Notes: a model not told the origin generated them from the sequence alone. Counted from the first letter of the stretch, positions 1 through 9,911 are shown. The stretch: DNA of 53,896 nt from Rhodobacteraceae bacterium WD3A24 (GCA_002967695.1 PUHN01000006.1:1-53896), one strand, 5' to 3'. A program made the numbers and translations.

Positions 1-245
1 CGAAAAAACCAACAGGCTCAAACCCGGGCCGCGAACCGCCGCAAAGCAACTGCCCCGCTGCGGTGAAGCGGTATCTACAAACACAAACAAAACTCCGCAA
101 GACCCAAATCAAAGAAAATGACGATGGCGTCATACTGCGGATGACTTCCCGTGCATGAAGGCTTGAGCAGAATGATATTCCGCGTCATCTGAGATCATGC
201 AGCCCGATTTCCCGCCCCCGGATTCGGGCGCCGCCGGCGGGGGCC
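1..245. other. Left edge: no assignable gene
   Basis: No gene can be assigned with confidence. Frame 1 from the first base is open for 21 codons and stops at TGA 64-66; its basic, Ala-rich tail could be the C-terminus of a plus-strand gene cut by the window edge, but it is too short to recognise. Bases 70-200 are visibly less GC-rich than the rest. A GCCCCCG/CGGGGGC inverted repeat (214-220 with 238-244) sits directly after the msrQ stop and may terminate that minus-strand transcript, although no T-run follows it. Confidence 0.3.
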
Positions 246-851
246 TTACGCCCGCGCCCCGCGCCGGCGGCCGAGTCGCAGCGCGAGCAGCCCCAGAATC
301 GCGGCGAGATAGAGGAGCGGCTCCAGCGGCCAGGCCCTGACCAGCAGGAGGAAATGCACCGCCCCCGCGAGGGCGGCGACGTAGGTCAGCCGGTGCAGGC
401 GCGCCCAGCGCCGCGGGCCGAGCTTGCGCACCGCCCGGTCATTGGAGGTCACCGCCAGCGGAATCATCGCGGCGAATCCGGCCATGCCGACGGTGATATA
501 GGGCCGCTCGACGATATCGGCCCAGATTCGCGCCGGCGCCTGCACATCGAGCACCAGCCAGACCAGCAGATGGCAGGAGATGTAGTAAAAGGTCACCAGC
601 CCCATCGCCCGGCGGAAGCGCAGCAGGCTGACCCCCGTCAGCCGGCGCAGCGGCGTGACCGCGAGCGTGGCCACCATCATCTGCAAGCCCAGCAGGCCCA
701 GCGCGTGCTCGAGCGCGGCGATCGGCTCCACCCCGAGGCCACCGGTGGCGCCGAGATAGAGATACCACACCGGCGGCAGCGCCCCCACCAGATAGACGAG
801 CCATATCGGAACGCGGCGCAGTGCGATGTTGAGACGTTGGGCAAGACTCAC
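246..851 (-). CDS. msrQ: MsrQ, heme-binding membrane subunit of the periplasmic methionine sulfoxide reductase
   Basis: Inner-membrane b-type cytochrome that passes electrons from the quinone pool or flavin to the periplasmic catalytic subunit MsrP, which repairs oxidised methionines in envelope proteins. The 201-residue product has about six hydrophobic helices of the ferric-reductase-like fold. Candidate heme-ligand histidines are His94 (in ISCHLLVW), His153 (RLHRLTY) and His166 (GAVHFLLL). The start is GTG, 9 bases after the msrP stop, so the two are almost certainly co-transcribed with msrP first. Length and partner match the MsrPQ (YedYZ) family. Confidence 0.95.
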   Translation of the reverse strand: MSLAQRLNIALRRVPIWLVYLVGALPPVWYLYLGATGGLGVEPIAALEHALGLLGLQMMVATLAVTPLRRLTGVSLLRFRRAMGLVTFYYISCHLLVWLVLDVQAPARIWADIVERPYITVGMAGFAAMIPLAVTSNDRAVRKLGPRRWARLHRLTYVAALAGAVHFLLLVRAWPLEPLLYLAAILGLLALRLGRRRGARA

Positions 852-860
852 GCGCGGGGC

Positions 861-1832
861 TCAGAAATGCTCGCTCAAATCCATGCCCGCGTAGAGATCG
901 GCGACATACTCCTCGTAGCCGTTGAACATCTGCGTGGGCTGGCGGCTGTTGAACAGCCCGCCGCCGATGCGCCGCTCGGTCGCCTGGCTCCAGCGCGGGT
1001 GATCCACGTTCGGGTTCACGTTCGAATAGAAGCCGTATTCGCGCGGATTCTGCTGATTCCAGGTGCAGACGGGCTGCTCCTCGGTCAGCGTGATGCGCAC
1101 GATCGACTTGATCGACTTGAAGCCGTATTTCCACGGCACCACCAGCCGGATCGGCGCGCCGTTCACATTGGGCAGCGGCTCGCGATAGAGGCCGGTCGCC
1201 ATGATGGTGAGCGGATTGCGCGCCTCGTCGAGCCGCAACCCGTCGCGATAGGGCCACTCGAGGATGCCGCGGCGCTGGCCGGGCATTTCCTCGGGACGCA
1301 CCAGCGTCTCGAACCCCACGAACCGCGCCTCGGGGCGCACGCCGATCCGGTCGAGCAGGGTGCGAAGCTCGAACCCGACCCAGGGGATGACCATCGACCA
1401 CGCCTCCACGCAGCGCAGGCGATAGATGCGCTCTTCGAGCGGCAGGCCCCCGACCAGCTCGGCCAGATCATAGGTGCCCGGATTCTCGACCAGACCGTCC
1501 ACGGTGATCTCCCACGGCTCGGTCGTCAGCGCGTCGGCGTTGCGGGCGGGGTCTTCCTTGCCGGTGCCGAACTCGAAGAAATTGTTGTAGTTGGTGATCT
1601 CGTCGAGGCTGTTGGGCTCCTCGTCGGTGGAAAAGCGGCTTGCGGCGATCTCCTCCCCGCCGGTCCAGTCATCCTCCCATGCGGCGAGGGCGGCGCGGGG
1701 CAGCGCCCCGGCGGCCAGCGCGGCAGCCCCGCCGGCCATCAGGGCGCGGCGGTTCATGAAGAGCGGTTTCGGTGTGACGTCGGCCCAGCCCAGATCGGGC
1801 GTGAAGGCTTTGGGGAAATGCGTGCGGCGCAT
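861..1832 (-). CDS. msrP: MsrP, molybdopterin catalytic subunit of the methionine sulfoxide reductase
   Basis: Periplasmic molybdoenzyme that reduces free and protein-bound methionine sulfoxide using electrons from MsrQ. The 323-residue precursor starts with a cytoplasmic stretch followed by a twin-arginine signal (NRRALMAGG, about residues 27-35) and an Ala-rich core ending near residue 50, as expected for Tat export of a folded cofactor protein. Cys141 in RLRCVEAW is the likely molybdenum ligand of the sulfite-oxidase-type fold. A GGAGG at 1838-1842 precedes the ATG by five bases and supports this start; the long pre-Tat extension is also present in E. coli MsrP. msrQ follows 9 bases downstream. 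Confidence 0.96.
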   Translation of the reverse strand: MRRTHFPKAFTPDLGWADVTPKPLFMNRRALMAGGAAALAAGALPRAALAAWEDDWTGGEEIAASRFSTDEEPNSLDEITNYNNFFEFGTGKEDPARNADALTTEPWEITVDGLVENPGTYDLAELVGGLPLEERIYRLRCVEAWSMVIPWVGFELRTLLDRIGVRPEARFVGFETLVRPEEMPGQRRGILEWPYRDGLRLDEARNPLTIMATGLYREPLPNVNGAPIRLVVPWKYGFKSIKSIVRITLTEEQPVCTWNQQNPREYGFYSNVNPNVDHPRWSQATERRIGGGLFNSRQPTQMFNGYEEYVADLYAGMDLSEHF

Positions 1833-2133
1833 GATGGCCTCCGATGCGTTGCTCCCTGGTGACTCATCATATACGACGCACCCCGCCTGCCGACAGCTCC
1901 ATCACGACGATGTGCACGGCGCTTCGCAGCGAATTGACGCAGATTCCGCTCACGCCCGTTCACATAGTCTTGACTGGAAATCCGCGGTGCGCGTGGCTTA
2001 GCCGCCGGCGCAGCCGAGTCAAGCCGCGACCGCGCCGCCATATTCGGCCCAAGGCGACATCCGGGGCGTCGCCCCTCCCGTAGAAGCCATGACGTTCACA
2101 CGATGAAGCGTCGCCAAAAACGGGAGAGTTTCA

Positions 2134-2610
2134 ATGATCCGCACGACCCTGATTTCGATGACCGCCGCTGCCGCGTTCGCCGCGCCGGCCTTCGCCGATC
2201 ACCACGCCGGGGCCGACATCGTCGATACCGCTGTCGAGGCCGGCTCGTTCAGCACGCTGGTCACGGCCGTCCAGGCCGCGGGCCTCGAGGAGACGCTGCG
2301 CGGCGAAGGGCCGTTCACCGTCTTCGCCCCGACCGACGCGGCCTTTGCCGCGCTGCCCGAGGGCACGCTCGAAGGGCTTCTCGAAGACCCCGAGGCGCTT
2401 GCGGGCGTTCTGACCTATCACGTCATTCCCGGCGAGGTGATGTCGGGCGACCTTTCCGACGGCATGACCGCCGAGACGGTCAACGGGGAGTCGGTGGAGA
2501 TCGGCGTGGACATGGGCGCGGTGACGGTGGACGGCGCCAATGTCGTGCAGGCCGATGTCGCGGCCTCGAACGGGGTGATCCACGTCATCGACGCGGTGAT
2601 CCTGCCCTGA
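2134..2610 (+). CDS. Exported fasciclin (FAS1) domain protein
   Basis: Secreted or periplasmic protein with one FAS1 domain, a fold usually linked to adhesion or cell-surface interactions; its ligand here is unknown. The 158-residue product has a Sec signal peptide (residues 1-21, ending AAPAFA) followed by a His/Asp-rich mature N-terminus. Typical FAS1 motifs are [22 protein letters not shown] and the terminal [13 protein letters not shown]. The GGGAGAG ribosome-binding sequence lies just upstream of the ATG. It is a single-gene unit convergent with clpB, with a strong hairpin after the stop. Confidence 0.93.
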   Translation: MIRTTLISMTAAAAFAAPAFADHHAGADIVDTAVEAGSFSTLVTAVQAAGLEETLRGEGPFTVFAPTDAAFAALPEGTLEGLLEDPEALAGVLTYHVIPGEVMSGDLSDGMTAETVNGESVEIGVDMGAVTVDGANVVQADVAASNGVIHVIDAVILP

Positions 2611-2636
2611 TCCGGCGCGACCGCTGCGAATGAAAG

Positions 2637-2664
2637 CGCCCCGGCGGATCGCTCCGCCGGGGCG
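2637..2664. terminator. Bidirectional terminator between the fasciclin gene and clpB
   Basis: A perfect 12-bp stem (CGCCCCGGCGGA / TCCGCCGGGGCG, four-base loop) lies between two convergent stops, 27 bases after one and 26 bases before the other. The following T-rich tract is weak (TCGTTC), so termination may rely partly on other factors. Confidence 0.75.
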
Positions 2665-2689
2665 TCGTTCCTGTGGCAGTGGGCGCGGC

Positions 2690-5305
2690 TCAGTGCAGCA
2701 CAGCCTCCTGCGGCGGTTCGCGGCGCGAGCTTGACACCCGCTCGCCGATGATCAGCCCCTCGGCGCCGGCGGTCACCTCGACCGTCTCGCCGTCCTGGAT
2801 GTCGCCGGCCAGCAGCCGCTCGGCCAGCGGATCCTGCAGGCTGCGCTGGATCACCCGCTTGAGCGGCCGCGCCCCGAAGACGGGGTCGTAGCCCTCATTG
2901 GCCAGCCAGGCCCTTGCGCTGTCGTCAAGCTCCAGCGTGATGTTGCGGCTGCCCAGACGCTTGACCAGTTGCTCGACCTGGATATCGACGATCTCGGTCA
3001 TGTCCTCGCGGGTGAGGCGGTCGAAAACGATGATCTCGTCCAGCCGGTTGAGGAATTCCGGGCGGAAATGCGCGCGGACGGCCTCCATCACCTCGGACTT
3101 GGCCTGACCGGCATCGCTGCCCTCGGGCAGACGGCTCAACGCCTGGCTGCCGAGGTTCGAGGTCAGCACGATCATCGTCTGCTTGAAGTCCACATGCCGG
3201 CCATGCCCGTCGGTGAGCACCCCGTCATCAAGCACCTGCAGCAGCACGTTGAAGACGTCCGGATGCGCCTTTTCGACCTCGTCGAACAGGATCACCTGAT
3301 AGGGCCGGCGCCGGACGGCCTCGGTGAGCACGCCGCCTTCCTCATAGCCGACATAGCCCGGCGGGGCACCGATCAGCCGCGCGACGGAGTGCTTTTCCAT
3401 GAACTCGCTCATGTCGATGCGCACCATCGCCTGATCGTCGTCGAACAGATATTCGGCGACCGCCTTGGTCAGTTCCGTCTTGCCCACGCCGGTCGGGCCG
3501 AGGAACAGGAACGAGCCCAGCGGGCGGTTCTCGTCGGACAGACCCGCGCGCGAGCGCCGCACGGCGTTGGAGACGGCGCGCACCGCCTCGCGCTGGCCGA
3601 TGACGCGACGTCCGAGCTCCTCTTCCATGCGCAGGAGTTTCTCGCGCTCGCCCTCGAGCATCTTGGAGGTTGGAATGCCCGTCCAGCGCTCGATCACCTG
3701 GGCGACCTGCTCGGGGCGCACGGCCTCGGCGACCATCTCGGCGCCCTCGCGCTCCTCGGCCTCGGCGAGCTTCTTCTGCAGATCGGGGATGATGCCATAG
3801 GACAACTCCCCCGCGCGGGCGAGATCGCCATCGCGCTTGGCCTGATCGAGCTCGGCGCGGGCACGGTCGAGCTGCTCCTTGAGGTCGCGCGCCTGGCTGA
3901 GCTTGTCGCGCTCGGCCTGCCACTTGGCCGTCATCTCGGCGGAACGCTCCTGCAGGGCGGACAGCTCCTTTTCCAGCCGTTCGAGCCGGTCCCTGGAGGC
4001 GGCGTCGTCCTCCTTCTTGAGCGCCTCGGCCTCGATCTGCTTTTGCAGGATCTCGCGGTCGAGCGCGTCTAGCTCCTCGGGCTTGGAATCGACCTCCATG
4101 CGCAGCCGGCTCGCGGCCTCGTCGACAAGGTCGATGGCCTTGTCGGGCAGGAAACGGTTGGTGATGTAGCGCTTCGACAGCGTCGCGGCGGCCACGAGCG
4201 CGGCGTCGGAGATCCGCACGCCGTGGTGGAGCTCGTACTTCTCCTTGATTCCGCGCAGGATGCTGATCGTGTCCTCGACGGTGGGCTCATCGATGTAGAG
4301 CGGCTGGAACCGGCGGGCGAGCGCGGCGTCCTTCTCGATATACTCGCGGTATTCATCCAGCGTGGTCGCGCCGACGCAGTGAAGCTCCCCGCGCGCCAGC
4401 GCCGGCTTGATCAGGTTGGCCGCGTCCATCGCGCCCTCGGTCTTGCCGGCGCCGACGAGCTGGTGCATCTCGTCGATGAAAAGGATGATCTCGCCCGACG
4501 CTGCGGTGATCTCCGAAAGTATCGCCTTGAGCCGCTCCTCGAACTCGCCGCGATACTTCGCACCGGCGACCAGCGCGCCCATGTCGAGCGCCATCAGCCG
4601 CTTGTCGCGCAGGGATTCAGGCACGTCGCGGTTGACGATGCGCAGCGCCAGCCCCTCGGCGATCGCCGTCTTGCCCACGCCGGCCTCGCCGATCAGGACG
4701 GGGTTGTTCTTGGTGCGGCGCGAGAGCACCTGCATGGTGCGCCGGATTTCGTCCTCGCGGCCGATGATCGGGTCGATCTTGCCCTCGCGCGCGGCCTCGG
4801 TGAGGTCGCGCGCATACTTGTTGAGCGCGTCATAGCCCTCTTCGGCATTGGCGCTGTCGGCGGTGCGGCCCTTGCGCAAATCCTCGATCGCGCCGTTGAG
4901 CGCCTGCGCGTTGACCGCGCCGGCCTCAAGCGCCTCGCGCGCGGGCGATTTGACCACCGCCAGCGCCGTGAGAATGCGCTCGACCGGGACATAGCTGTCG
5001 CCGGCCTTTTGGGCCATCTTCTCGGCCTCGTCGAGCACCTTGCCCGTCTTCTGGTCCATATAGACCTGCCCGGCATCGCCGGAGACCTTGGGCACCTTGC
5101 CCAGCGCCAGTTCCACCGCCTGGCTGACCTGTCCGGGCGCGCCGCCCGCCCGTCGGATCAGGTTGGAGGCCAGCCCCTGATCGTCATCGAGCAGCGCCTT
5201 GAGCAGATGCTCCGGCGCCAGGCGCTGGTGATCCTCGCGCATCGCGATGGTCTGCGCGGCCTGGAGGAACCCTCGCGCGCGTTCGGTGAATTTCTCGAGA
5301 TTCAT
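2690..5305 (-). CDS. clpB: ClpB, ATP-dependent protein disaggregase
   Basis: Hexameric Hsp100 AAA+ chaperone that threads aggregated proteins through its pore together with DnaK and GrpE (grpE lies at 22.6 kb). The 871-residue product has the Clp-N domain (about 1-150), a first AAA domain with Walker A GEAGVGKT (206-213), the charged middle coiled coil (about 400-530, rich in E/K/R/A), and a second AAA domain with GPTGVGKTE. The start at 5305 is chosen because [12 protein letters not shown] is the family N-terminus and AAGGAG (5312-5317) precedes it; an in-frame extension upstream to 5365 lacks similarity. The upstream minus strand has a CTTG about 90 bases before the ATG that could belong to a heat-shock promoter, but the match is weak. 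Confidence 0.98.
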   Translation of the reverse strand: MNLEKFTERARGFLQAAQTIAMREDHQRLAPEHLLKALLDDDQGLASNLIRRAGGAPGQVSQAVELALGKVPKVSGDAGQVYMDQKTGKVLDEAEKMAQKAGDSYVPVERILTALAVVKSPAREALEAGAVNAQALNGAIEDLRKGRTADSANAEEGYDALNKYARDLTEAAREGKIDPIIGREDEIRRTMQVLSRRTKNNPVLIGEAGVGKTAIAEGLALRIVNRDVPESLRDKRLMALDMGALVAGAKYRGEFEERLKAILSEITAASGEIILFIDEMHQLVGAGKTEGAMDAANLIKPALARGELHCVGATTLDEYREYIEKDAALARRFQPLYIDEPTVEDTISILRGIKEKYELHHGVRISDAALVAAATLSKRYITNRFLPDKAIDLVDEAASRLRMEVDSKPEELDALDREILQKQIEAEALKKEDDAASRDRLERLEKELSALQERSAEMTAKWQAERDKLSQARDLKEQLDRARAELDQAKRDGDLARAGELSYGIIPDLQKKLAEAEEREGAEMVAEAVRPEQVAQVIERWTGIPTSKMLEGEREKLLRMEEELGRRVIGQREAVRAVSNAVRRSRAGLSDENRPLGSFLFLGPTGVGKTELTKAVAEYLFDDDQAMVRIDMSEFMEKHSVARLIGAPPGYVGYEEGGVLTEAVRRRPYQVILFDEVEKAHPDVFNVLLQVLDDGVLTDGHGRHVDFKQTMIVLTSNLGSQALSRLPEGSDAGQAKSEVMEAVRAHFRPEFLNRLDEIIVFDRLTREDMTEIVDIQVEQLVKRLGSRNITLELDDSARAWLANEGYDPVFGARPLKRVIQRSLQDPLAERLLAGDIQDGETVEVTAGAEGLIIGERVSSSRREPPQEAVLH

Positions 5306-5503
5306 CACATACTCCTTCGATAAGCGTCTGCATCGCGGTCTGCCCGCCATCGCGGCACAACCCATTGCAGGCCTTGCGTTCTAGTTGGGCACCCCGCCCC
5401 CGACGCGCAAGATCGTGAGGCCAAAACCCGCATGCGGGCTTGCGCGACCGGCGGTCACACCCTAGACCCCTGCCCGCGCGCCCCTTTTTGCCGGAGCCTG
5501 CCG

Positions 5504-6193
5504 ATGTCCGACGACCGCCTGATCGTGGCGCTCGACCTGCCCGACGCAGCCTCGGGGCTGGAGATCGCGCAACGGCTGGGCGATACGGTGAGCTTCTACA
5601 AGATCGGGCTGGGGATGCTGACCGGCGGCGGCCTCGCGCTGGCGCAGGAGCTCAGCGCCGAGTACGGCAAGCGCATCTTCCTCGACCTCAAGCTGTTCGA
5701 TATCGGCGCGACGGTCGAGGCGGCGGTGCGCGGGCTGACCCGGTTCGACCTCGACCTGCTCACCGTTCACGGCGACCCATCCGTGGTGCGCGCGGCCGTT
5801 GAGGGGCGCGGGGCCGCAGCGACGCGGATTCTCGCGGTGACGATCCTGACATCGCTGGACCGCGACGACCTCGACGCCGCGATGATCCGCCCCGGAGATG
5901 TCAGTGATATCGTGACCGAACGCGCCGCCCGCGCCTTTCGGGCCGGTGCCGACGGCGTGATCGCCTCCCCGCAAGAGGCCGCGGCGATCCGCGCGCTGCC
6001 CGAGGCGGCGGGCCGACTGATCGTCACTCCCGGCGTGCGCCCCGCCGGCGCCGAACCGGGCGATCAGAAACGCATCGCGACCCCCGAGCGGGCCATTACC
6101 GACGGCGCCGATCACATCGTGGTCGGCCGCCCCGTATGGCAGGCCCCCGATCCGCGCGCAGCCGCGCGGGCGATCATCGAGGCATTGCCCTGA
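5504..6193 (+). CDS. pyrF: Orotidine 5'-phosphate decarboxylase
   Basis: Cytoplasmic enzyme making UMP from OMP, the last step of de novo pyrimidine synthesis. The 229-residue product carries the invariant catalytic motif LDLKLFDIG (D61, K63, D66), the phosphate-loop end motif VVGRPVWQAPDP, and the TPGVRP turn. The ATG at 5504 with GGAG upstream gives the family N-terminus MSDDRLIVALDL; the frame is open further upstream but that part has no similarity. It is divergent from clpB and probably shares the 198-base spacer. Confidence 0.97.
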   Translation: MSDDRLIVALDLPDAASGLEIAQRLGDTVSFYKIGLGMLTGGGLALAQELSAEYGKRIFLDLKLFDIGATVEAAVRGLTRFDLDLLTVHGDPSVVRAAVEGRGAAATRILAVTILTSLDRDDLDAAMIRPGDVSDIVTERAARAFRAGADGVIASPQEAAAIRALPEAAGRLIVTPGVRPAGAEPGDQKRIATPERAITDGADHIVVGRPVWQAPDPRAAARAIIEALP

Positions 6194-6281
6194 CGGCAGG
6201 CGCAGCCCGGCGTCGGCGGCTCTCCGCTTTGTGTCGGGCCGGGGCATTCCACCGGCGGCCGTTCGTTCCTAGATAGGGTGG

Positions 6282-6893
6282 ATGATGACCGCATTTCGAC
6301 GCCCCGCCCTCGCCCTCGCCGCGCTTGTGGCGCTCGCCCTGCCCGCCGCCGCGCAGGAGGCGATCTCGCTCGAGACCCTGTCGCGCTATTTCAACGGCTT
6401 TGAGACCGCGCGGGCGGAGTTCACGCAGGTCAACCCCGACGGAAGCGTGGTGACCGGCGACCTCTACATCCGGCGTCCGGGGCGCATGCGCTTCGAATAC
6501 GACCCGCCCGAGGAAAGCCTCGTGATCGCCGGGGGCGGGCAGGTCGCCATCTTCGACGCGCGCTCCAATCAGGGGCCAACGCAGTATCCGCTCCGGCGCA
6601 CGCCGCTCAATCTGATCCTGACGCAGAATGTCGATCTGACGCGGGAGACGATGGTCGTGGACCATTTCGCCGAGGGCAATACCACCCAGGTCATCGCGCA
6701 GGATCCCGAAAACCCCGATTACGGCAGCCTGCGGCTGATCTTCACCGCCGATCCGACCGAGCTGCGCCAGTGGATCGTCACCGACGACATGGGCCGCGAG
6801 ACCACCGTGATCCTGCAGAATCTGCGCACCGGGGTGGAACTCGGCCCGCTGCTGTTCGACATCACCGCCGAGGAGCGCGCGCGCGAGGGCTGA
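6282..6893 (+). CDS. lolA: LolA, periplasmic carrier for outer-membrane lipoproteins
   Basis: Shuttles lipoproteins released by LolCDE across the periplasm to the outer-membrane acceptor. The 203-residue precursor has a Sec signal (about residues 1-24, ending LPAAA) and the LolA fold: FNGFETARAEFTQ, the basic IRRPGRMRFEYDPP strand, and a half-barrel of alternating strands. Two adjacent ATGs (6282, 6285) are possible; AGGGTGG upstream serves either. No LolB or FtsK neighbour is visible. It is convergent with the following lytic transglycosylase gene, one base apart. Confidence 0.93.
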   Translation: MMTAFRRPALALAALVALALPAAAQEAISLETLSRYFNGFETARAEFTQVNPDGSVVTGDLYIRRPGRMRFEYDPPEESLVIAGGGQVAIFDARSNQGPTQYPLRRTPLNLILTQNVDLTRETMVVDHFAEGNTTQVIAQDPENPDYGSLRLIFTADPTELRQWIVTDDMGRETTVILQNLRTGVELGPLLFDITAEERAREG

Positions 6894-6894
6894 G

Positions 6895-7479
6895 TCAGAG
6901 CCGCCGGCAGCTGCGGAGCTGCGCGTCATAGCGCAGCGCCCGCGCGGCCACCCTGTCGGCCACCGACAGGAGCCAGGGCTTGGCATTGTAGCTGCCGCGC
7001 GCGAATCCCGCATGGCCTTCGTGATAGGCCAGATACTGATTGCGCGCGTCATGCATTGGGATGCCGTTGCGCTCCAGCGTGTTGGTGGCGTACCAGCCGA
7101 TGAAATCGGTCGCATCGCGGATGCGGTCGCGCCGGCCCCGGCGATTGCCCGTCTCCTGCCGGTATTCGTCCCATGTCCCGTCAAGGGCCTGGCTGTAGCC
7201 GTAGGCCGAGGATTGCCGCCCCATCGGGATCACGCCGAGTGCATACTGATAGGGCGTGCGCGCATTGCCGATGAACCGGCTTTCGGCGTGAATGATCGCC
7301 ATCTGCACCGGGATCGGCACGCCCCAGCGGCGCTCGGCCGTGCGCATCGCCCGCAGATATTGCGGGCGCTCATCGATGATCGCGCAGGCATCATCGAGGT
7401 TTCGCGGGGCGGAATACCGCTCCCCCCCGCAGGAGGCCACCAAAACGGCGACCACCGCCCAACGGAAGAACTTGCCCAT
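6895..7479 (-). CDS. Small lytic transglycosylase-like lipoprotein (SLT domain)
   Basis: Predicted envelope lipoprotein acting on peptidoglycan. The 194-residue product has a lipoprotein signal with lipobox VAS-C (Cys17) and a Slt70-like catalytic region. Glu66 in IIHAESRFIGN is the expected catalytic acid, followed by the GYSQALDGTWDEYR and YLAYHEGHAGF motifs typical of the family. The start at 7479 is preferred because it gives the lipoprotein signal; the reading frame continues upstream to 7650 without such a feature. Substrate specificity is inferred from the fold only. Confidence 0.88.
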   Translation of the reverse strand: MGKFFRWAVVAVLVASCGGERYSAPRNLDDACAIIDERPQYLRAMRTAERRWGVPIPVQMAIIHAESRFIGNARTPYQYALGVIPMGRQSSAYGYSQALDGTWDEYRQETGNRRGRRDRIRDATDFIGWYATNTLERNGIPMHDARNQYLAYHEGHAGFARGSYNAKPWLLSVADRVAARALRYDAQLRSCRRL

Positions 7480-7677
7480 GTCACTGCCTCGGTATCGTCT
7501 TTTTGTTGTGCGCATGATAGCGCAATTCGCGTCGGGCGAAAATCGCAAAGCCGTGTGGCGCGCAAATGGGGCTGGCAAGGCTGTCGAGCGCCGCCACACA
7601 ATCTGTTTCTTGCGAATCGGGCGGCCGCGATGGACAAGCCGCCTCGACAATGGCTATCATAGGCGCCGGGGGCAAAA

Positions 7678-8004
7678 ATGCTGAAGACACGCGCTAAATA
7701 TCATCTCGGCCAGGTCGTGCGCCACAAGAAGCACCCCTTCCGCGGGGTGGTCTTTGATGTGGACGCGATGTTCTCGAACACGCAGGAGTGGTACGACGCG
7801 ATTCCCGAGGAGAGCCGCCCGAACAAGGAGCAGCCCTTCTACCACCTGCTCGCCGAGAACGATCAGAGTTACTACATCGCCTATGTGTCCGAGCAGAATC
7901 TCCTGCCCGACGATACCGGCGAGCCGATCGACCATCCCGACATCCCCGATCTTTTCGGCGATTTCGAGGATGGTTATTACCCGCTGCAGGTCGATCTGAA
8001 CTGA
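7678..8004 (+). CDS. hspQ: HspQ, heat-shock protein / Lon adaptor (YccV family)
   Basis: Small acidic protein of the hemimethylated-DNA-binding YccV fold; in enterobacteria HspQ is a specificity enhancer of Lon protease. The 108-residue product shows the family signature KYHLGQVVRHKKHPFRGVV at the N-terminus, then NTQEWYD and YHLLAEND. Size and motifs match full-length members. It stands alone; the upstream 198 bases separate it from the divergent lytic transglycosylase gene and must carry both promoters. Confidence 0.95.
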   Translation: MLKTRAKYHLGQVVRHKKHPFRGVVFDVDAMFSNTQEWYDAIPEESRPNKEQPFYHLLAENDQSYYIAYVSEQNLLPDDTGEPIDHPDIPDLFGDFEDGYYPLQVDLN

Positions 8005-8269
8005 CGCCATCCGCGCAGCTTGCGCGACACCGACCGCCCGAGGCTCAAGACCGCATCGCAGGGAGGCATGTGCCCCGCGGGCGGCCGGCGCGCGCCTGTT
8101 GCATGCGTGCCCCGACGCCGCGCCCGGGTGGGGGCATTGGACGCGGCGCCGAGGGAAGCCATGCAGCCACCCCGCAACAGTCGCGCGAAATCGCGACACG
8201 AAATTGAGCGGAATCGGGCGAAACTGCGGCCTTCCCTCGAAAGGGGCAACAATCGCGGCGGACAGGGCG

Positions 8270-8755
8270 CTATTGTTCGCGCGCGATCTCCAGATGCAGC
8301 CGGTTCCGGCTGCCGTCGCGCCGATACTCCACCACACTGGTAAGCTGATGAATCAGGCCCCAGCCAAAACCGCCCTCGGGCAGGGCCGCCTCGGATGCCG
8401 GCGGCACCGGCGCCGGGACAGGCGCGAGCCCGGCGGCAGGGCGGGCGGCGCCCATCGGGGCGCCCTCATCCTGTATCAGGCAGATGATGCGCCCCGGCGC
8501 GAGGCTGACCGTCAATGTGATCGGCCCGTCGCCATCGGCATAGGCATGCTCGACGACATTGTTGATGACCTCGGCGAGGACAAGCTCGACATCCTCGCAC
8601 ACCGGCCGGGGCACGCCGCGCGTCGCCAGCCCCCGCCGCACCGAACCCAGCACGGCCCTTGCGGCGAAGGGGCCGGCCCGGAACACCCGCCCGAAAACCG
8701 GATCCCCGGCCGCAATGCCACCTTTGGCCGCGCGCGGCTGCGCGTGAGTCGTCAT
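8270..8755 (-). CDS. RsbW/BtrW-like ATP-binding anti-sigma kinase
   Basis: GHKL-type histidine-kinase-like ATPase of the serine-kinase anti-sigma class, expected to phosphorylate the partner STAS protein encoded just upstream and so release or sequester a sigma factor or other target. In the 161-residue product the N-box is AEVINNVVEHAY (about residues 61-72), the G1 box is DEGAP and the G2 box is GGFGWGLIHQL. An insert of about 30 Pro/Ala-rich residues separates the last two, longer than usual for the ATP lid. The ATG at 8755 has GAGG upstream and lies four bases after the STAS stop; an earlier in-frame ATG at 8788 would overlap the STAS gene. No sigma factor or PP2C phosphatase is adjacent. 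Confidence 0.88.
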   Translation of the reverse strand: MTTHAQPRAAKGGIAAGDPVFGRVFRAGPFAARAVLGSVRRGLATRGVPRPVCEDVELVLAEVINNVVEHAYADGDGPITLTVSLAPGRIICLIQDEGAPMGAARPAAGLAPVPAPVPPASEAALPEGGFGWGLIHQLTSVVEYRRDGSRNRLHLEIAREQ

Positions 8756-8759
8756 CGCC

Positions 8760-9104
8760 TCAGGCGCCGCGCGCCGGACCTTCGCCATCCGGCGCGTCGG
8801 CGTGCATGGTAAAGACACTGTCCATCCGGGTGAGCCGCAACACCTTGGCCACCGGCGGCGTCATTCCGGCGAGTTCGAGCGGGCGCTGTTCGGCCGACAG
8901 ATATTTCCGCGCGGTCACAAGCGCGCCCAGCCCACTGGAATCGACGAAATCGACCCGCGACAGGTCGAGCATGACCGGCGTGCCGGGGGCGCGCGTCGCC
9001 TCGCGCATCGCGTCCTTGAACTGTATGGCGACGGCCGCGTCGATCCGCGGCTCCTCCACCCGCACGACCAGGGCGTCGCCGCATCGTTCGGTCGCAAGCT
9101 GCAT
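8760..9104 (-). CDS. STAS-domain anti-anti-sigma factor
   Basis: Predicted phosphorylatable antagonist (SpoIIAA/RsbV/BtrV family) of the kinase encoded immediately downstream. The 114-residue product is a single STAS domain; DFVDSSGLGALV (about residues 52-63) contains the conserved DSSGLG loop whose serine (Ser56 or Ser57) is the usual phosphate acceptor. Order and four-base spacing indicate translational coupling with the kinase, giving a minimal two-gene partner-switching unit. The 135-base spacer upstream separates it from the divergent pseudouridine synthase. Confidence 0.92.
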   Translation of the reverse strand: MQLATERCGDALVVRVEEPRIDAAVAIQFKDAMREATRAPGTPVMLDLSRVDFVDSSGLGALVTARKYLSAEQRPLELAGMTPPVAKVLRLTRMDSVFTMHADAPDGEGPARGA

Positions 9105-9239
9105 CCATCCTCTCCCGTCGCAAATCTCGCCCGCAGGCTAGACGCCAATCCTTACCATCCGGTATGCGGGGTCGGATCGCCGGCGGCGCGGCCCGAGCGG
9201 GCCGACGCCCGGAGTTGCCCGAGGAGGCGCGCGCGCCCG

Positions 9240-9890
9240 ATGACCCTGACCGAGTATGCCCCCCCAGACACGCCGCTGGAGATTCTCCACGCCGATCACG
9301 AGATCCTCCTGGTGGACAAGCCCGCGGGGCTCCTTTCCGTGCCGGGCAAGGGCGCGCATCTGGCCGATTGCCTGCTGGAGCGGATCCGCGCGGCCTTTCC
9401 GCAGGCGCTTCTGGTGCACCGGCTCGACCGCGACACTTCGGGCGTCATGGTCTTCGCGCTCACACCGCACGCCCAGCGCCATCTCGGGCTGCAGTTCGAG
9501 AAACGCCAGATGCGCAAGAGCTATGTCGCCCGCCTCCACGGGCGGCTGGAGCCGAAATCGGGCGAGGTCGATCTGCCCCTCGCGGTGGACTGGCCGAATC
9601 GCCCCCGTCAGAGGGTCGATCACGAACACGGTCGGGCTGCGCAGACCGGCTGGCGCGTGCTCGCACGCGGCGAGGCGGAGACGCGGGTGCGTCTGATGCC
9701 AAAAACGGGGCGCAGCCACCAGCTCCGGGTGCATATGAGGGCGCTGGGGCATCCGATCCTGGGCGATCCGCTCTATGCCGAGGGGCCGGCGGCCGATCAC
9801 CCGCGTCTAATGCTGCACTCCGAGACGCTGCGCCTGCGCCACCCCGATGGCGGGCAGGGCATGACCTTCCGCGCGCCGCCGCCCTTCTGA
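9240..9890 (+). CDS. rluA: RluA-family RNA pseudouridine synthase
   Basis: Isomerises specific uridines of RNA to pseudouridine. The 216-residue product lacks an S4 domain and is the size of RluA itself (rRNA/tRNA specificity) rather than of RluC/RluD. The catalytic motif HRLDRDTSG is at residues 60-68 with the nucleophile Asp63; KTGRSHQLRVHM and GHPILGDPLY are the other family motifs. The start at 9240 follows GAGGAGG at 9221-9227; the open frame extends upstream to 8802 but that part is antisense to the STAS gene. The exact target RNA is not readable from sequence. Confidence 0.93.
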   Translation: MTLTEYAPPDTPLEILHADHEILLVDKPAGLLSVPGKGAHLADCLLERIRAAFPQALLVHRLDRDTSGVMVFALTPHAQRHLGLQFEKRQMRKSYVARLHGRLEPKSGEVDLPLAVDWPNRPRQRVDHEHGRAAQTGWRVLARGEAETRVRLMPKTGRSHQLRVHMRALGHPILGDPLYAEGPAADHPRLMLHSETLRLRHPDGGQGMTFRAPPPF

Positions 9891-9911
9891 GGCCGGCGCG
9901 CCCTCGGACGC

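Noticed and set aside
1-130. tmRNA or other structured RNA at the left edge
   Set aside because: No tag reading frame, acceptor stem or T-loop could be traced.
5306-5503. Sigma-32-type promoter for clpB
   Set aside because: A CTTG exists on the minus strand but the -10 part and spacing fit poorly, so it is not listed as a feature.
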